Shown in pieces: positions 1 through 8,397 of a stretch of 64,000 bases of DNA. The notes beneath the pieces were generated by a model, which did no database searches, had not been told where the DNA came from, and was given only the letters and a program-made list of their open reading frames with translations. Origin of the DNA: Halorientalis marina (GTDB taxonomy: Archaea; Halobacteriota; Halobacteria; Halobacteriales; Haloarculaceae); contig NZ_CP095487.1 of NCBI RefSeq assembly GCF_023028345.1, forward strand, positions 310,001-374,000, given 5' to 3'. Made by a program: the position numbers and the translations under genes. Each line of letters begins with the position of its first letter. Within the stretch, counting starts at the first letter, position 1.

Positions 1-547
1 CCATGCCGTGGACGATCATCCCGCCCGCGAAGTCGTTGAAGCCGACGCCCAGCACGGAGGCCAGGAAGCCACCGCCCCAGGTCAGGCCCGTGACGACGGG
101 GTAGATGAACCCGGCCAGCATGATCGTGTAGCCGACGTACGCACGGAGTTTCGCGCGGCCGGCGACGGCCCCGGAGACGATGGTCGCCGCCGTCATGGCG
201 AACACCGCACCGAACAGCCAGCCGACCCACGCGTCGGCGCTCTCGGGCGAGAGGTTTGCCATGAAGGCGCTGCCGATGTTCGCCGCGCCGCCACTCGTGA
301 CGGCGGCGACGATCGAGGAGATCGCCGCCCCGACGAGGAAGAACATGATGACCCCGATCGACCAGGTGAGCATGTTCTTCGTGAGCTGGTTGGCGACGTT
401 CTTGGCACGTACCTGCCCCGCCTCCAGCATCGCGAAGCCCGCGTGCATGAAGAAGATCAGGAACGTGACCGTCAACACCCACATCGTGTTGACACCGTCG
501 ACGATAGTCGCCGGATCCGTCTGTAACGGGACCGTCAGCGCGCTCAT
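1..547 (-). CDS. amt: Ammonium transporter, N-terminal part (runs off the window)
   Basis: This is the first ~182 residues of an Amt/Mep/Rh-type ammonium channel in the cytoplasmic membrane; the stop lies outside the window. The reading frame is open from an ATG at 547 to the window edge. It starts MSALTVPLQTDPATIVDG and has long hydrophobic segments near residues 18-40, 52-72, 92-115 and 125-165. The segment DFAGGMIVH near the window edge matches the conserved Amt core that carries a pore histidine. The start is fixed by a strong Shine-Dalgarno match (GGGAGGTG, 553-560) five bases upstream. That differs from most genes here, which look leaderless. A weak TATA-like stretch lies near 580-593. 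A PII (glnK) gene often accompanies amt; none is visible on this side. Confidence 0.93.
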   Translation of the reverse strand, partial: MSALTVPLQTDPATIVDGVNTMWVLTVTFLIFFMHAGFAMLEAGQVRAKNVANQLTKNMLTWSIGVIMFFLVGAAISSIVAAVTSGGAANIGSAFMANLSPESADAWVGWLFGAVFAMTAATIVSGAVAGRAKLRAYVGYTIMLAGFIYPVVTGLTWGGGFLASVLGVGFNDFAGGMIVHGM

Positions 548-994
548 GCCGACACCTCCCGTTCAGTGATCCCCGAAACTACTTCGTAATTGTCTAACTC
601 TGCACCGCCCACCGCTATGCGCGTTTTGTATTTCACGAGAGAACGTCATGGAATCCCACTACATAAGGGTTGGCTTGAAATTCCGGAAGTTTTCAAGCAT
701 GGGGTAGACGAACGTACGGATTACCGTAGACTATTATGGATATAAGGTTGTATTTCGTCCACTCTCCGGACGTTTGTCAGCGGAAATTCTTGACGTTCGT
801 CAACCACCGTTCGGGCCGTTTTGCGGGTCTGTCCCGGTGCGCGCGCAGTAACGCACTGTTTGCACGATTCTATCTCGATTCGGTACGTGTTCTGTACGAA
901 TCACTCGCAATTAGGACAGGCATCTAAAATACGGCGGTCGAATAGCCGAACCGCCGTACTCTCTCGGAAGACGGTCTGAACAGTTGGCACACTT
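548..994. other. 450-nt intergenic region with palindromes and a candidate small RNA
   Basis: This AT-richer gap between amt and the DUF58 cluster has no convincing protein gene. It holds three inverted repeats: CTTGAAA-N10-TTTCAAG (674-697), TACGG-ATTA-CCGTA (715-728) and TTGACG-TT-CGTCAA (790-803). A plus-strand TATA-like box GGATATAAGG lies near 737-746, between the second and third repeats. A 9-bp hairpin (930-958) closes the region. The arrangement could be a regulated plus-strand small RNA of roughly 765-960, or operators for amt. This is inference only. Confidence 0.4.
930..958. terminator. 9-bp hairpin downstream of the DUF58 cluster
   Basis: TACGGCGGT (930-938) and ACCGCCGTA (950-958) form a perfect 9-bp stem with an 11-nt loop. 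It lies 36 nt past the stop of the last gene in the minus-strand cluster, so it may end that operon, or end a plus-strand small RNA. There is no clear T-tract on either side, so the terminator role is uncertain. Confidence 0.4.
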
Positions 995-1498
995 CTATCG
1001 CTCGCTGGCGAGGAGTGCGCCCGTGAGGCAGACGCCGCCGACGAGGACGAGCGTCACGCCGAGCGGGGAGGGGTCGACACGGAGGAGGCGAGGTGCCAGC
1101 ACGATACCGGCCGCAGCCCCGAGCAGGAGGCTCGTCCCCCCGAGGTGGGTCAACTCGAACCGTGCCGTCCGGGCGGTGGGGCCGTGGTCGGCGAGTTCGA
1201 CGCTCGTCTGCCCGACCGTCCAGGCGAGGACGACCGCCGCCGTCGCGCCCACGACCGCCGCCCCGCCGGCCCCGGCGACGCCGCCAAGGACCACCGCCCC
1301 GCCGAGCCCCGTCGCACCGAGGGTCACCGCCGGTCGCGTTCGCCGCACCAGCCCGACCGCCAGCAGGCCCGTCCCGCCGAGGCCGGCCAGCGTCGAGAGC
1401 GGGTCGACCCCCGCGAGGACGACGCCGACCAGCGCGGCGACCAGTGCGGTCCCGCCGGAGAGCACGCCCGGGCGACCGAGTCGGGTCACGACAGCCAC
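995..1498 (-). CDS. Small integral membrane protein of the DUF58 cluster
   Basis: This 167-residue, Gly/Ala/Val-rich protein is almost wholly hydrophobic, with about five or six predicted membrane spans (near residues 14-30, 37-50, 58-75, 78-95, 115-135 and 143-162). It is the last gene of the minus-strand cluster and starts with GTG inside the end of the DUF58 gene (13-nt overlap), so translation is probably coupled. Haloarchaeal DUF58 operons regularly carry such a membrane partner of unknown function. I see no catalytic motif. It may help assemble or anchor the complex formed by its neighbours. Confidence 0.75.
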   Translation of the reverse strand: MAVVTRLGRPGVLSGGTALVAALVGVVLAGVDPLSTLAGLGGTGLLAVGLVRRTRPAVTLGATGLGGAVVLGGVAGAGGAAVVGATAAVVLAWTVGQTSVELADHGPTARTARFELTHLGGTSLLLGAAAGIVLAPRLLRVDPSPLGVTLVLVGGVCLTGALLASER

Positions 1499-2796
1499 CC
1501 CGCTTCGGCCATCGCGGTCGTCACGTCGGTTTCGGGCGCCCAGTCAAGCACCGGGAGGCCAGCGGCTCGGAGGCCCCGGAGTCGGTGGCGGCGCTCGATC
1601 CGGGCGAGCCGCCGGCCCGCCGTGCCACCGGTCGTCGGGTCCGGGCTCACGACCGCCGTCGGGTGGCCGCCGACGTCGAGCCGCCGTGCCAGCCCGGCGA
1701 CCCCTTCGTCACAGGCCGGCGTGAGCAGGACGACCGTCGCCCGCTCCGGCAGCCGTTGGCGGAGCCACCCGCCGTGGTCGGCTCCCTCCCCGCCGCCCTC
1801 GTCGGCCCCGCCATCGCTCCGCGCCGCCGTGACAGACGCCGAGAGTCGGTCGTGTGCCCGCCGACGATGGGCGTCGCCGCGGCCCGGCGCGAGCCACGCG
1901 CGCGTCGGCCCGAGCGTCGCGATGCCGACGCGGTGGTCGGCGCCGGTCAGCGATGCGTAGAGCCGCTCCGCCGCCTCGGCGCTCCGCTGGACCGCCGTCG
2001 GCGCGGCGGGGTCGGGCGCAAGTCGCGCCGCCGGGCGGGCGTCGACGACCAGCACGACCGTCAACCGGCGCTCGGCCTGGAACTCGACGGTCGCGAGCTC
2101 GCCGGTGCGGGCGCGGCGTCGCCAGTCGATCCGCGAGATGGGGTCGCCGTGGCGGTACTCCCGGGTCGCCCGGAACGCGCTCCCCTCGCCGCTCGCGTCG
2201 ACCGCCTCACGTCCGCCCAGCCGCGTGACCGGCGCCGGCAGCGACGGCGCGTCCGCGGCCGTCGCCGGCGGCGTCGACCCCCCGTCGTCCACCGCCTCGA
2301 CCGTCGTCCGGCGCTCCACGACGCCGGCCGGGTCGCGCAGGAGCACCGTCGCCGGGTCGAACTCCCCCTGTCCCGCGCCCACCGTGACGGCGTACTCGAA
2401 GGTCGTCGCCGACCCGGGCCACAGCGCCGTCGCGTGGGTCGCAGCCCCGTCGGCCACGGTCCAGCCCGGCGGCACGCCGTCGGCGACCCGCAGGCCGGGG
2501 ATGGGGTGTCGGCCGGTGTTCTCGATCCGGACGGTGACCGTCACCCGATCACCGGTCGCGGGGTCCGGATCGGTCACGTCCCGCGAGAGCCGCAGCGTCG
2601 CTGGCGGCGCGTCGACCGTCCGTGCGTAGGCGAACAGGGCGATGCCGACCGCGCTCGCGAGCAGGAGTCCAGGCCGGCGGGCGAACAACCCCACCGCGCC
2701 GGCGGCCAGCGTCGCCCCACCGAGTCCGCGCCAGCGCCTCGTGTGCCGGCTCTCGCCGTCCGCTTCGGCTGCCGGCCCCGCCGTGTCGTCGCTCAT
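1486..2796 (-). CDS. DUF58 domain-containing protein
   Basis: A 436-residue protein. Two membrane segments near residues 28-60 are followed by a beta-rich extracytoplasmic-type region (about 65-200), then the DUF58 core, visible as SAFRATREYRHGDPISRIDW near residue 210 and a vWA-like fold after it (VVLVVDARP, then VVLLTPACD). DUF58 proteins usually work with a MoxR AAA+ ATPase and DUF4129/transglutaminase proteins in cell-envelope or complex-assembly roles; none has a firm biochemical function. The ATG at 2796 was chosen because it overlaps the upstream stop (ATGA). An upstream in-frame start at 2949 would add 51 low-complexity residues inside the neighbour. No moxR is next to it here. Confidence 0.88.
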   Translation of the reverse strand: MSDDTAGPAAEADGESRHTRRWRGLGGATLAAGAVGLFARRPGLLLASAVGIALFAYARTVDAPPATLRLSRDVTDPDPATGDRVTVTVRIENTGRHPIPGLRVADGVPPGWTVADGAATHATALWPGSATTFEYAVTVGAGQGEFDPATVLLRDPAGVVERRTTVEAVDDGGSTPPATAADAPSLPAPVTRLGGREAVDASGEGSAFRATREYRHGDPISRIDWRRRARTGELATVEFQAERRLTVVLVVDARPAARLAPDPAAPTAVQRSAEAAERLYASLTGADHRVGIATLGPTRAWLAPGRGDAHRRRAHDRLSASVTAARSDGGADEGGGEGADHGGWLRQRLPERATVVLLTPACDEGVAGLARRLDVGGHPTAVVSPDPTTGGTAGRRLARIERRHRLRGLRAAGLPVLDWAPETDVTTAMAEAGWLS

Positions 2797-3332
2797 CCCT
2801 CGCCCTCCGTTCCGTCCGCGATGACCGCGACGACTCGGCGCGCCCGCCGGACGAACGTCGGTTCCCCGGTCAGGACCGTTCGCACGCGCGCCCGGAACGA
2901 CGGCGGCGATTCGGTGAAAAAGGCCCGCGCCATCGGGTCGTCGGTCCACGTCCCTTCGGCGAGTCGGTCGCGTGCCGTCGCCCGGTCACAGCCCGTCGTG
3001 TCGACCAGCACTGCTGCCGCCACGGTCCGGAGTCGGTCGCGGATCTCGGCCCGGTCGGTCGCGTCCCGGACCGAGACCGTCGCCAGTCGCTCGTCGAACG
3101 CGTCCCCGGGCGCCCGGACGCCGGCGGCGGGGTCCGGGAGGTCGTAGGTCCGGGCTCCCTCGGCCGACCGCCCGAGCGCCACCACCCCCCCGACCGCGAG
3201 CACGGCGAGCGCGACGAGACCCAGCGCCGGCAGGACCGGGACCGAGACGGGCGCGCCGACCGGCGTCAAAAGCAGGAGGAGGCCGGTGCCGGCGCTCGCG
3301 AACCCGATACCGAACAGGAGCCGCCGGATCAC
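2793..3332 (-). CDS. Membrane protein of the DUF58/DUF4129 cluster
   Basis: A 179-residue protein with two N-terminal membrane spans (about residues 5-27 and 32-54) and a soluble, charged C-terminal domain of about 120 residues rich in Arg, Asp and Ala. It starts with GTG, overlapping the DUF4129 stop (GTGA), and ends overlapping the DUF58 start (ATGA), so all three are probably translated as a unit. I recognise the gene only by its fixed place in haloarchaeal DUF58 operons; its function is unknown. Confidence 0.75.
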   Translation of the reverse strand: MIRRLLFGIGFASAGTGLLLLLTPVGAPVSVPVLPALGLVALAVLAVGGVVALGRSAEGARTYDLPDPAAGVRAPGDAFDERLATVSVRDATDRAEIRDRLRTVAAAVLVDTTGCDRATARDRLAEGTWTDDPMARAFFTESPPSFRARVRTVLTGEPTFVRRARRVVAVIADGTEGEG

Positions 3333-4042
3333 GCTTCGTCCTCCTCGGCGTTCGTGGTCGATTCGCCCTCGTCGCTCGTCCCACCGTCGAGCCGGTCGGC
3401 AGCCGCCCGTGCTGCCCGCTCGCGCTCGTCGGTCACGGGCGCATCGCCGTAGCGGACCGCCGTAAACATCGCCCGCAACCGTTCGACGACGTCCCGGTCC
3501 AGCCCCCGCTCGACGGCCGCGCGGGCGTACTCACCCGGCGTCGCCGTCTCGTGGCGGGCCACGTCGACGCGGTCGGTCAGCGTCGCCCACGCCCGATACA
3601 CGTCGTTGGTCGCCGGTGCGTCGGGCGGTCCCGGGACTTCGCCGCTGGCGGCACCCCTGTTTCTCGTGTCCGTGCCACCGGCCGCCGGGCTGTCGGCGGG
3701 ACCGCCCCCTGGCCGGAGGCCGAGGAGAGCGGCCCCGGTCACGACGACCGCCGCGAGGCCGACCAGGAGAAGCGGACTGAGCGCCGGGAGCAGGCCGTCG
3801 GCGAGCGCCCGGGCGCTCAGCCCGCAGACGAGACAGCCCCCCGCTCCCGGCTGGCCGCCGCCGCGGGACCCGCCCGACGCCGACCCGTTCGGGACGCCGG
3901 AGCCGTTCCGCGTCGGTCCGTCTCCGCCCTCGACCGACGGGCCGGCGTCGGCGACCGCCCCCTCGAACGCGACGGCACCGACGGCGAAGGCCGCCGCTGC
4001 ACAGCACGCCGTCAGGGCGGTCAGGAGGGCACGCCGTTGCAC
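3329..4042 (-). CDS. DUF4129 domain-containing membrane protein
   Basis: A 237-residue protein and the first gene of the cluster. It has an N-terminal signal/anchor (about residues 7-27), a low-complexity Gly/Ser linker with a CLVC pair near residue 70, one membrane span near 85-110, and a C-terminal cytosolic DUF4129 domain (about 145-215) with the typical run VYRAWATLTDRV...TPGEYARAAVERGL. DUF4129 is often fused to or encoded beside transglutaminase-like proteins and DUF58. The start is GTG at 4042; a TATA-like stretch (4066-4077, minus strand) sits 24-35 nt upstream, fitting a leaderless transcript. The cluster promoter is therefore probably here. Confidence 0.82.
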   Translation of the reverse strand: MQRRALLTALTACCAAAAFAVGAVAFEGAVADAGPSVEGGDGPTRNGSGVPNGSASGGSRGGGQPGAGGCLVCGLSARALADGLLPALSPLLLVGLAAVVVTGAALLGLRPGGGPADSPAAGGTDTRNRGAASGEVPGPPDAPATNDVYRAWATLTDRVDVARHETATPGEYARAAVERGLDRDVVERLRAMFTAVRYGDAPVTDERERAARAAADRLDGGTSDEGESTTNAEEDEA

Positions 4043-4176
4043 GGGCGACCCATCGACTGCCTAACTATTGAAAAGGGACGCTCGTTTTCCGACTCGGAAA
4101 CCGGGCGAAACCGCGGCCGTGCCGGCTGCGGTGGCCACGTGACGCTTCCGGCCGCGGGGACGGGGCGCCGGGCCGC

Positions 4177-5157
4177 TCACAGCCGTTCGGCCACGTCCTC
4201 GGCGAAGTAGGTGAGAATCAGGTCGGCGCCGGCGCGCTTGATCGAGAGCAGCGATTCGTGGGCGACCGCCTCCAGGTCCAGCCACCCCTTCTCGGCGGCG
4301 GCGTGGAGCATGGCGTACTCCCCGGAGACGTTGTAGGCGGCGACGGGGTGGTCGAACTCCTCGCGGACGCCACTGACGATATCGAGGTAGGGGAGTGCGG
4401 GCTTGACCAGCAACACGTCCGCGCCCTGCTCGACGTCGAGGGCGACCTCGCGCATGGCCTCGCGGGCGTTCGCGGGGTCCATCTGGTAGTGTCGCCGGTC
4501 GCCGAAGGCCGGCGCGCCGTCTGCGGCGTCGCGGAACGGGCCGTAGAAGGCACTCTCGTACTTGGCCGCGTAGCTCATGATCGGTACCTCGGCGAAGCCG
4601 TTCCCGTCGAGCCCGTCGCGGATGGCCCCGACCATGCCGTCGGTCATCGAGGAGGGCGCGACCATGTCCGCGCCCGCCTCGGCGTGGGAGACCGCCGTCT
4701 CCCGGAGCAGGTCGAGCGTCTCGTCGTTTTTGACAGTCAGCGTCGGGTCGCCGGGCACGCCCTCCTCGACCACGCCGCAGTGGCCGTGGTCCGTGTACTC
4801 GCAGAGACAGACGTCGGTGATGACGTAGGCGTCGGTCTCGTCGGTGATCGCCCGGACGGCGCGCTGAACGACGCCGTCGTCGGCCCAGGCACGGGAGCCG
4901 ATCTCGTCTTTCGCTTCGGGGATGCCAAAGACCATGACGGCCTCGACGCCGGTTTCGCGCACCGCCGCGACGCGGTCGACAGCCTCCTCGACGGGGACCC
5001 GTTCGTGGCCGGGCATCGACGGGATCGGCTGGCGCTCGTCGGTCGTGGCGTCGACGAACACCGGCGCGATGAGGTCGCTGGCATCGAGCGACGCCTCGCT
5101 GACCAGCGAGCGGACGCCGTCACGACGGAGCCTGCGCGGGCGATGCGTGAGGTTCAT
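4177..5157 (-). CDS. hemB: Delta-aminolevulinic acid dehydratase (porphobilinogen synthase)
   Basis: HemB condenses two 5-aminolevulinate molecules to porphobilinogen, an early step to heme, siroheme and cobalamin, in the cytoplasm. At 326 residues it is full length. Both Schiff-base lysines are present, K199 in [15 protein letters not shown] and K252 in [13 protein letters not shown]. The zinc-site cysteines are visible as C117, C119 and C127 in [14 protein letters not shown], so it is the zinc-dependent type. It stands alone, divergent from the DedA gene, with an 87-nt shared promoter region. No other hem gene is adjacent. Gene identity is secure. Confidence 0.97.
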   Translation of the reverse strand: MNLTHRPRRLRRDGVRSLVSEASLDASDLIAPVFVDATTDERQPIPSMPGHERVPVEEAVDRVAAVRETGVEAVMVFGIPEAKDEIGSRAWADDGVVQRAVRAITDETDAYVITDVCLCEYTDHGHCGVVEEGVPGDPTLTVKNDETLDLLRETAVSHAEAGADMVAPSSMTDGMVGAIRDGLDGNGFAEVPIMSYAAKYESAFYGPFRDAADGAPAFGDRRHYQMDPANAREAMREVALDVEQGADVLLVKPALPYLDIVSGVREEFDHPVAAYNVSGEYAMLHAAAEKGWLDLEAVAHESLLSIKRAGADLILTYFAEDVAERL

Positions 5158-5244
5158 GCTCGCGAGTTCGAGGTGGCCGCAAAAAGCCGTGTCGTTCCCG
5201 CCCCATCAGAACGCATATATCGATTCGGCGGCACGTGACTGTCG

Positions 5245-5943
5245 ATGGTAGTCCCCGACTTCGGCTCCGCGCTCGCCCTCCTTTTTGCGGTCTCCGTCGT
5301 TCCCGTCCTCGCGAGCGTCCATCTCTCGGCGGGCCGGCTCCGCCGCTTTCTCGAGGACTACGGCCTCCTCGTGCTCGCCGCCGGCGCCGCCGTCATGGGC
5401 ATCGTCGGAATCACGCTCTTTCTGGTCGGCGACGAGGCGCTCCTGCGCGAGCTGATCGACAGCTACGGCTTCTACGCTCTCCTGTTCGTCTTCGTGCTCG
5501 AAGGCGGGATGTTGCTCTATTTCGCCCCCAGCGAACTCCTCGTGCCGGTCGCCATCGGACTCCTCCTGCCGACCGACCCCGGGTTCGTCGGCTACGCGAC
5601 CGTCGTCGGCGTCGCTACCGTCGGCGCGACGGTCGGCCAGTACGGCCTGTTCGCGCTGGCTAACCGCGGCGGCCGCGAGTACCTCCTCACCAAGCCCTGG
5701 TTCCGGGTCGGTCCGGACGACCTCGACCGCTTCGACCGCTGGTTCGGCCGCTGGGGGAAAGTCGCCATCCCCGTCAGCAACGCCTTGCTTCTCACCCGCG
5801 GGATGCTGACCGTCCCCGCCGGCCTCGCGGACATGTCCGACCGGCAGTTCGTCGCCCTCTCGGCGCTCGGCACGGTCGTCTTCGAGACGTGGCTGGCCGT
5901 CGGCTGGCTCTTCCTCGAACCGTACGTTTCGGGGCTGTTGTAG
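5245..5943 (+). CDS. DedA family (SNARE-associated type) membrane protein
   Basis: A 232-residue polytopic membrane protein. The DedA core runs from about residue 75 (FYALLFVFVLEGGMLLYFAP) through the VPVAIGLLL and GATVGQYGLFALANRGG segments to a conserved region WFGRWGKVAIPVSNALLLTRG near 165-190, which holds the family arginines. DedA proteins are linked to lipid scrambling and membrane potential in bacteria; the haloarchaeal role is not established. A TATA-like box GCATATATCG (5212-5221) lies 24-33 nt upstream, consistent with a leaderless mRNA from this ATG. Confidence 0.88.
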   Translation: MVVPDFGSALALLFAVSVVPVLASVHLSAGRLRRFLEDYGLLVLAAGAAVMGIVGITLFLVGDEALLRELIDSYGFYALLFVFVLEGGMLLYFAPSELLVPVAIGLLLPTDPGFVGYATVVGVATVGATVGQYGLFALANRGGREYLLTKPWFRVGPDDLDRFDRWFGRWGKVAIPVSNALLLTRGMLTVPAGLADMSDRQFVALSALGTVVFETWLAVGWLFLEPYVSGLL

Positions 5944-5970
5944 CTCCACGCCGCCGAACGCTCAGAACTG

Positions 5971-6198
5971 GCCCCGGTACTGGGCGGTCGCTGTGCGGTC
6001 GCGGACACGGAGCGGTGGCACTGGTACGTCGCACCGAACGCGAGCCGGCGGCTCGCGTTCGGCTTTTTCGCCACCGGAAGACTCACTACGTTCGTCTTCC
6101 GAGCACCCGTTCGTTCCCTCCGGTCACTCACGGGAACCACGTTTTTGCGCCGAGTGGTGCGCCGGAGGCGCACCCGAGGCGGAAAAAGGTGGGTGCCG
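5971..6198 (-). repeat. Gene-end repeat copy 1 (after the Fe-S protein gene)
   Basis: Read on the minus strand, this element begins right after the stop of the Fe-S protein gene. It has CCACCTTTTTCC, then CTCGGG, an 8-bp hairpin with a TCC loop (6156-6174), GCAAAAACGTGG, a second hairpin of CGGAAGAC/GTCTTCCG (6075-6101), and a 13-bp hairpin (6034-6062). The far end (5971-6071) is an inverted, roughly 85-90% identical copy of 13589-13690. Related elements follow the tRNA-Ser, thermosome and acyl-CoA dehydrogenase genes. Confidence 0.75.
6034..6068 (+). terminator. 13-bp hairpin plus T5 tract
   Basis: CCGAACGCGAGCC (6034-6046) pairs perfectly with 6050-6062 around a 3-nt loop and is followed on the plus strand by T5 (6064-6068). 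It lies 90 nt past the DedA stop and between convergent genes, so it probably ends DedA transcription and may also stop read-through from the opposite side. Confidence 0.6.
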
Positions 6199-8397
6199 TT
6201 AGTCGTCAGCGGGCGCTTCCGCGTCGGCGTCGGTCGTGGCGCCGGCGCTGATGCCGCCCTCCTCGATGGCCTCGATGAGGAGTTCGGCCACGTCGACGAT
6301 CTCGATGTCGTCCTCGTAGCCGCCGGTCTTGCGGCCGTCCTCGTACATCGTCATGCACATCGGACAGGCGACGACGAACTTCTCGATGGCTCCGCCGGCC
6401 TCGGTGTCGTTCAGTGCCTCGCGGATGCGCTCCTCGCTGGCTTTCTCCTCTTCGTCGTGTTCGAGCCAGAGGCCACCGCCGCCGCCACCGCAACAGTAGG
6501 AGTTGTCGCGGTTGCGCGGCATCTCGTGGAGGTCACAGCCCGTCGCACGGATGAGGTCACGCGGGGCCTCGTACTCGTCGTTGTACCGGCCGAGGTGACA
6601 GGGGTCGTGGTAGGTGACGGTGTAATCGAGTTCCGTCCCCGTCAGGCCGAGACGGCCGTCCTCGACGAGTTCCTCGACGGCCTGTGACCAGTGGTAGACG
6701 TCGGCGTCGGGGTCCCACTGGTTGTCGTCGATGTCGAAGTCCATCATCGGGTCGTCGGCCCACTCCTCGAAGTCGAGTTCGGGGTACTCGTTCTGGAAGG
6801 TGTTCATGGAGTGGGGGTCGGTACAGACGATCTTCTCGAACTCGCAGTCCTGGAAGGTCTCGACCATCGTCGCGGCCTGCTCGATGAAGAGGAGTTCCTC
6901 GCCGAGCCGGCGGATGTCGTTGCCGTCGTAGAGTTCGTCGTCGAAGAGGATGCCGTATTTCACGCCGGCCTCCTCGAACAGTTTGGCGAGCGAGCGGGCG
7001 ACCTTCTTGTTGCGGTCGTCGTAGGACGGGTAGTCGCCGACGTACCAGAGGAACTCGACGTCCTCCTCGCGGGCGTCTGCCACGTCGAACTCGAGGTCGT
7101 CGGCCCAGTCGCCACGGTTCCGCTGGCTGTTGCCGAAGGTGTTGCCCTTCTGCATGACGTTCTGGAACACGTCCTGCAGGCTCGGCTGAATCTCGCCCTC
7201 GTCGGTGAGCTGGCGGTTGAGCCGGGTGAACGTCTTGAGATGCTCGATCTCGACGGGACAGGCGTCCATGCAGGCCATACAGGCCATGCAGGACTCCATC
7301 GTCTCGGCCTGGATGACGGCGTCGCCGCCGTCGGCGACGATGTCTTTCTCCTCGCCGCCCGCTTCCAGCTGCTCGCGGTAGTTCTTCAGGTCGAGGATGA
7401 CGTCGCGCGGCGAGAGATTGCGGCCGGAGGCGTTGGCCGGACAGACCGAGGTACAGCGACCGCACTTCGTGCAGGCGTCCTGGTCGAGGATGTCCTTCCA
7501 GGAGAAGTCGTCGATGGACTCGGCGCCGGTCGCGGCGTCCATGTCGGCCGGGATGGACGGGAGCCGCTTGCCGGCTTTCTCGTCGCGGACGACGACGTTG
7601 GCGAACGAGGAGATCATGTGGAAGGGTTTGGCGTACGGGATGGCGGCGATGAACACGAACGCGATGAGGGCGTGGGACCACCACATGATCGGGTAGGCGG
7701 CCTGTGCGGTCTCGGGGGTGACCCCGACCGCGAGCAGCGAATCGGCGACGAACCAGCCGACGAAACTCACCGTCTCGAAGTCCGGGAAGCCCTGCCCGAG
7801 GATGCGCAGTCCCTCCTGGACGAAGCCACCGACGCCGAGGAGAAAGAGCGACCAGATGAAGAGGTCGTCCTCGGGACTGCTGTTGGGACCCCGGAGGCGC
7901 TCTTTCCGGACGACGTAGCGCCGGTACATGGCGACGGAGATGCCGACGACGAACAGCAGCCCCATGAAGTCCATCACCAGCGAGTAGGAGAGATAGAAGT
8001 CACCGATGAAGAAGGACTGCTTGTTGCCCAGCACCAGCCAGGTGAACTTCCGGAAGATGTCGAGATCGATGGCGAGGATGGTGGTCCCGATCAGAAGCGT
8101 CAGAAAGCCCCACATGATAAAGGAGTGCATCAGGCCGCCGATCAGGTCGCGATTGAACTGTTTCTCGTTGGAGCCGACGATCCGGAACGCGTCGACGATG
8201 CGGCCGCCGAGGTTGTCGAGGCGGTCGAACCAGTCCTCACTGCCCTGCGTGTAGCGGTTGAACCGACTGTAGACGCCGTAGGCGAAGACCGCGACCGTCA
8301 CCACCGCGAGGTAGTAAAACACCACCTCGCCCGTGGCGCTGATCTTCCACATCGTCGGGCGCGTCGTCGCCTCGCCCGCCTGCAACGGGAATGTCAT
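6199..8397 (-). CDS. Membrane-bound heterodisulfide reductase-like Fe-S oxidoreductase
   Basis: A 732-residue protein. About six N-terminal membrane spans of the nitrate reductase gamma/HdrE type (roughly residues 25-270) carry histidines that may bind heme. Two 4Fe-4S motifs follow, CTKCGRCTSVCP near 309 and CMACMACMDACPVE near 370. Two CCG-type domains come last (about 445-535 and 595-690). The second keeps CHLG and CCGGGG; the first has lost its cysteines. Such proteins pass electrons between soluble donors such as electron-transfer flavoprotein and the quinone pool; the exact partner here is unknown. The ATG at 8397 was chosen because a TATA-like GCTTAAGC lies ~27 nt upstream. Upstream and internal starts (8436, 8352) are less likely. 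Confidence 0.85.
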   Translation of the reverse strand: MTFPLQAGEATTRPTMWKISATGEVVFYYLAVVTVAVFAYGVYSRFNRYTQGSEDWFDRLDNLGGRIVDAFRIVGSNEKQFNRDLIGGLMHSFIMWGFLTLLIGTTILAIDLDIFRKFTWLVLGNKQSFFIGDFYLSYSLVMDFMGLLFVVGISVAMYRRYVVRKERLRGPNSSPEDDLFIWSLFLLGVGGFVQEGLRILGQGFPDFETVSFVGWFVADSLLAVGVTPETAQAAYPIMWWSHALIAFVFIAAIPYAKPFHMISSFANVVVRDEKAGKRLPSIPADMDAATGAESIDDFSWKDILDQDACTKCGRCTSVCPANASGRNLSPRDVILDLKNYREQLEAGGEEKDIVADGGDAVIQAETMESCMACMACMDACPVEIEHLKTFTRLNRQLTDEGEIQPSLQDVFQNVMQKGNTFGNSQRNRGDWADDLEFDVADAREEDVEFLWYVGDYPSYDDRNKKVARSLAKLFEEAGVKYGILFDDELYDGNDIRRLGEELLFIEQAATMVETFQDCEFEKIVCTDPHSMNTFQNEYPELDFEEWADDPMMDFDIDDNQWDPDADVYHWSQAVEELVEDGRLGLTGTELDYTVTYHDPCHLGRYNDEYEAPRDLIRATGCDLHEMPRNRDNSYCCGGGGGGLWLEHDEEEKASEERIREALNDTEAGGAIEKFVVACPMCMTMYEDGRKTGGYEDDIEIVDVAELLIEAIEEGGISAGATTDADAEAPADD

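Noticed and set aside
736..927. 63-codon plus-strand reading frame in the amt upstream gap
   Set aside because: Its product is basic and Arg/Phe-rich, unlike acidic haloarchaeal proteins, and its ATG lies inside the TATA-like box. The region looks regulatory.
1093..3147. 684-codon open frame antisense to the DUF58 cluster
   Set aside because: Its product is almost all Arg/Pro/Ala/Gly, the signature of the antisense strand of GC-rich haloarchaeal genes. The minus-strand genes have domains and coupled starts.
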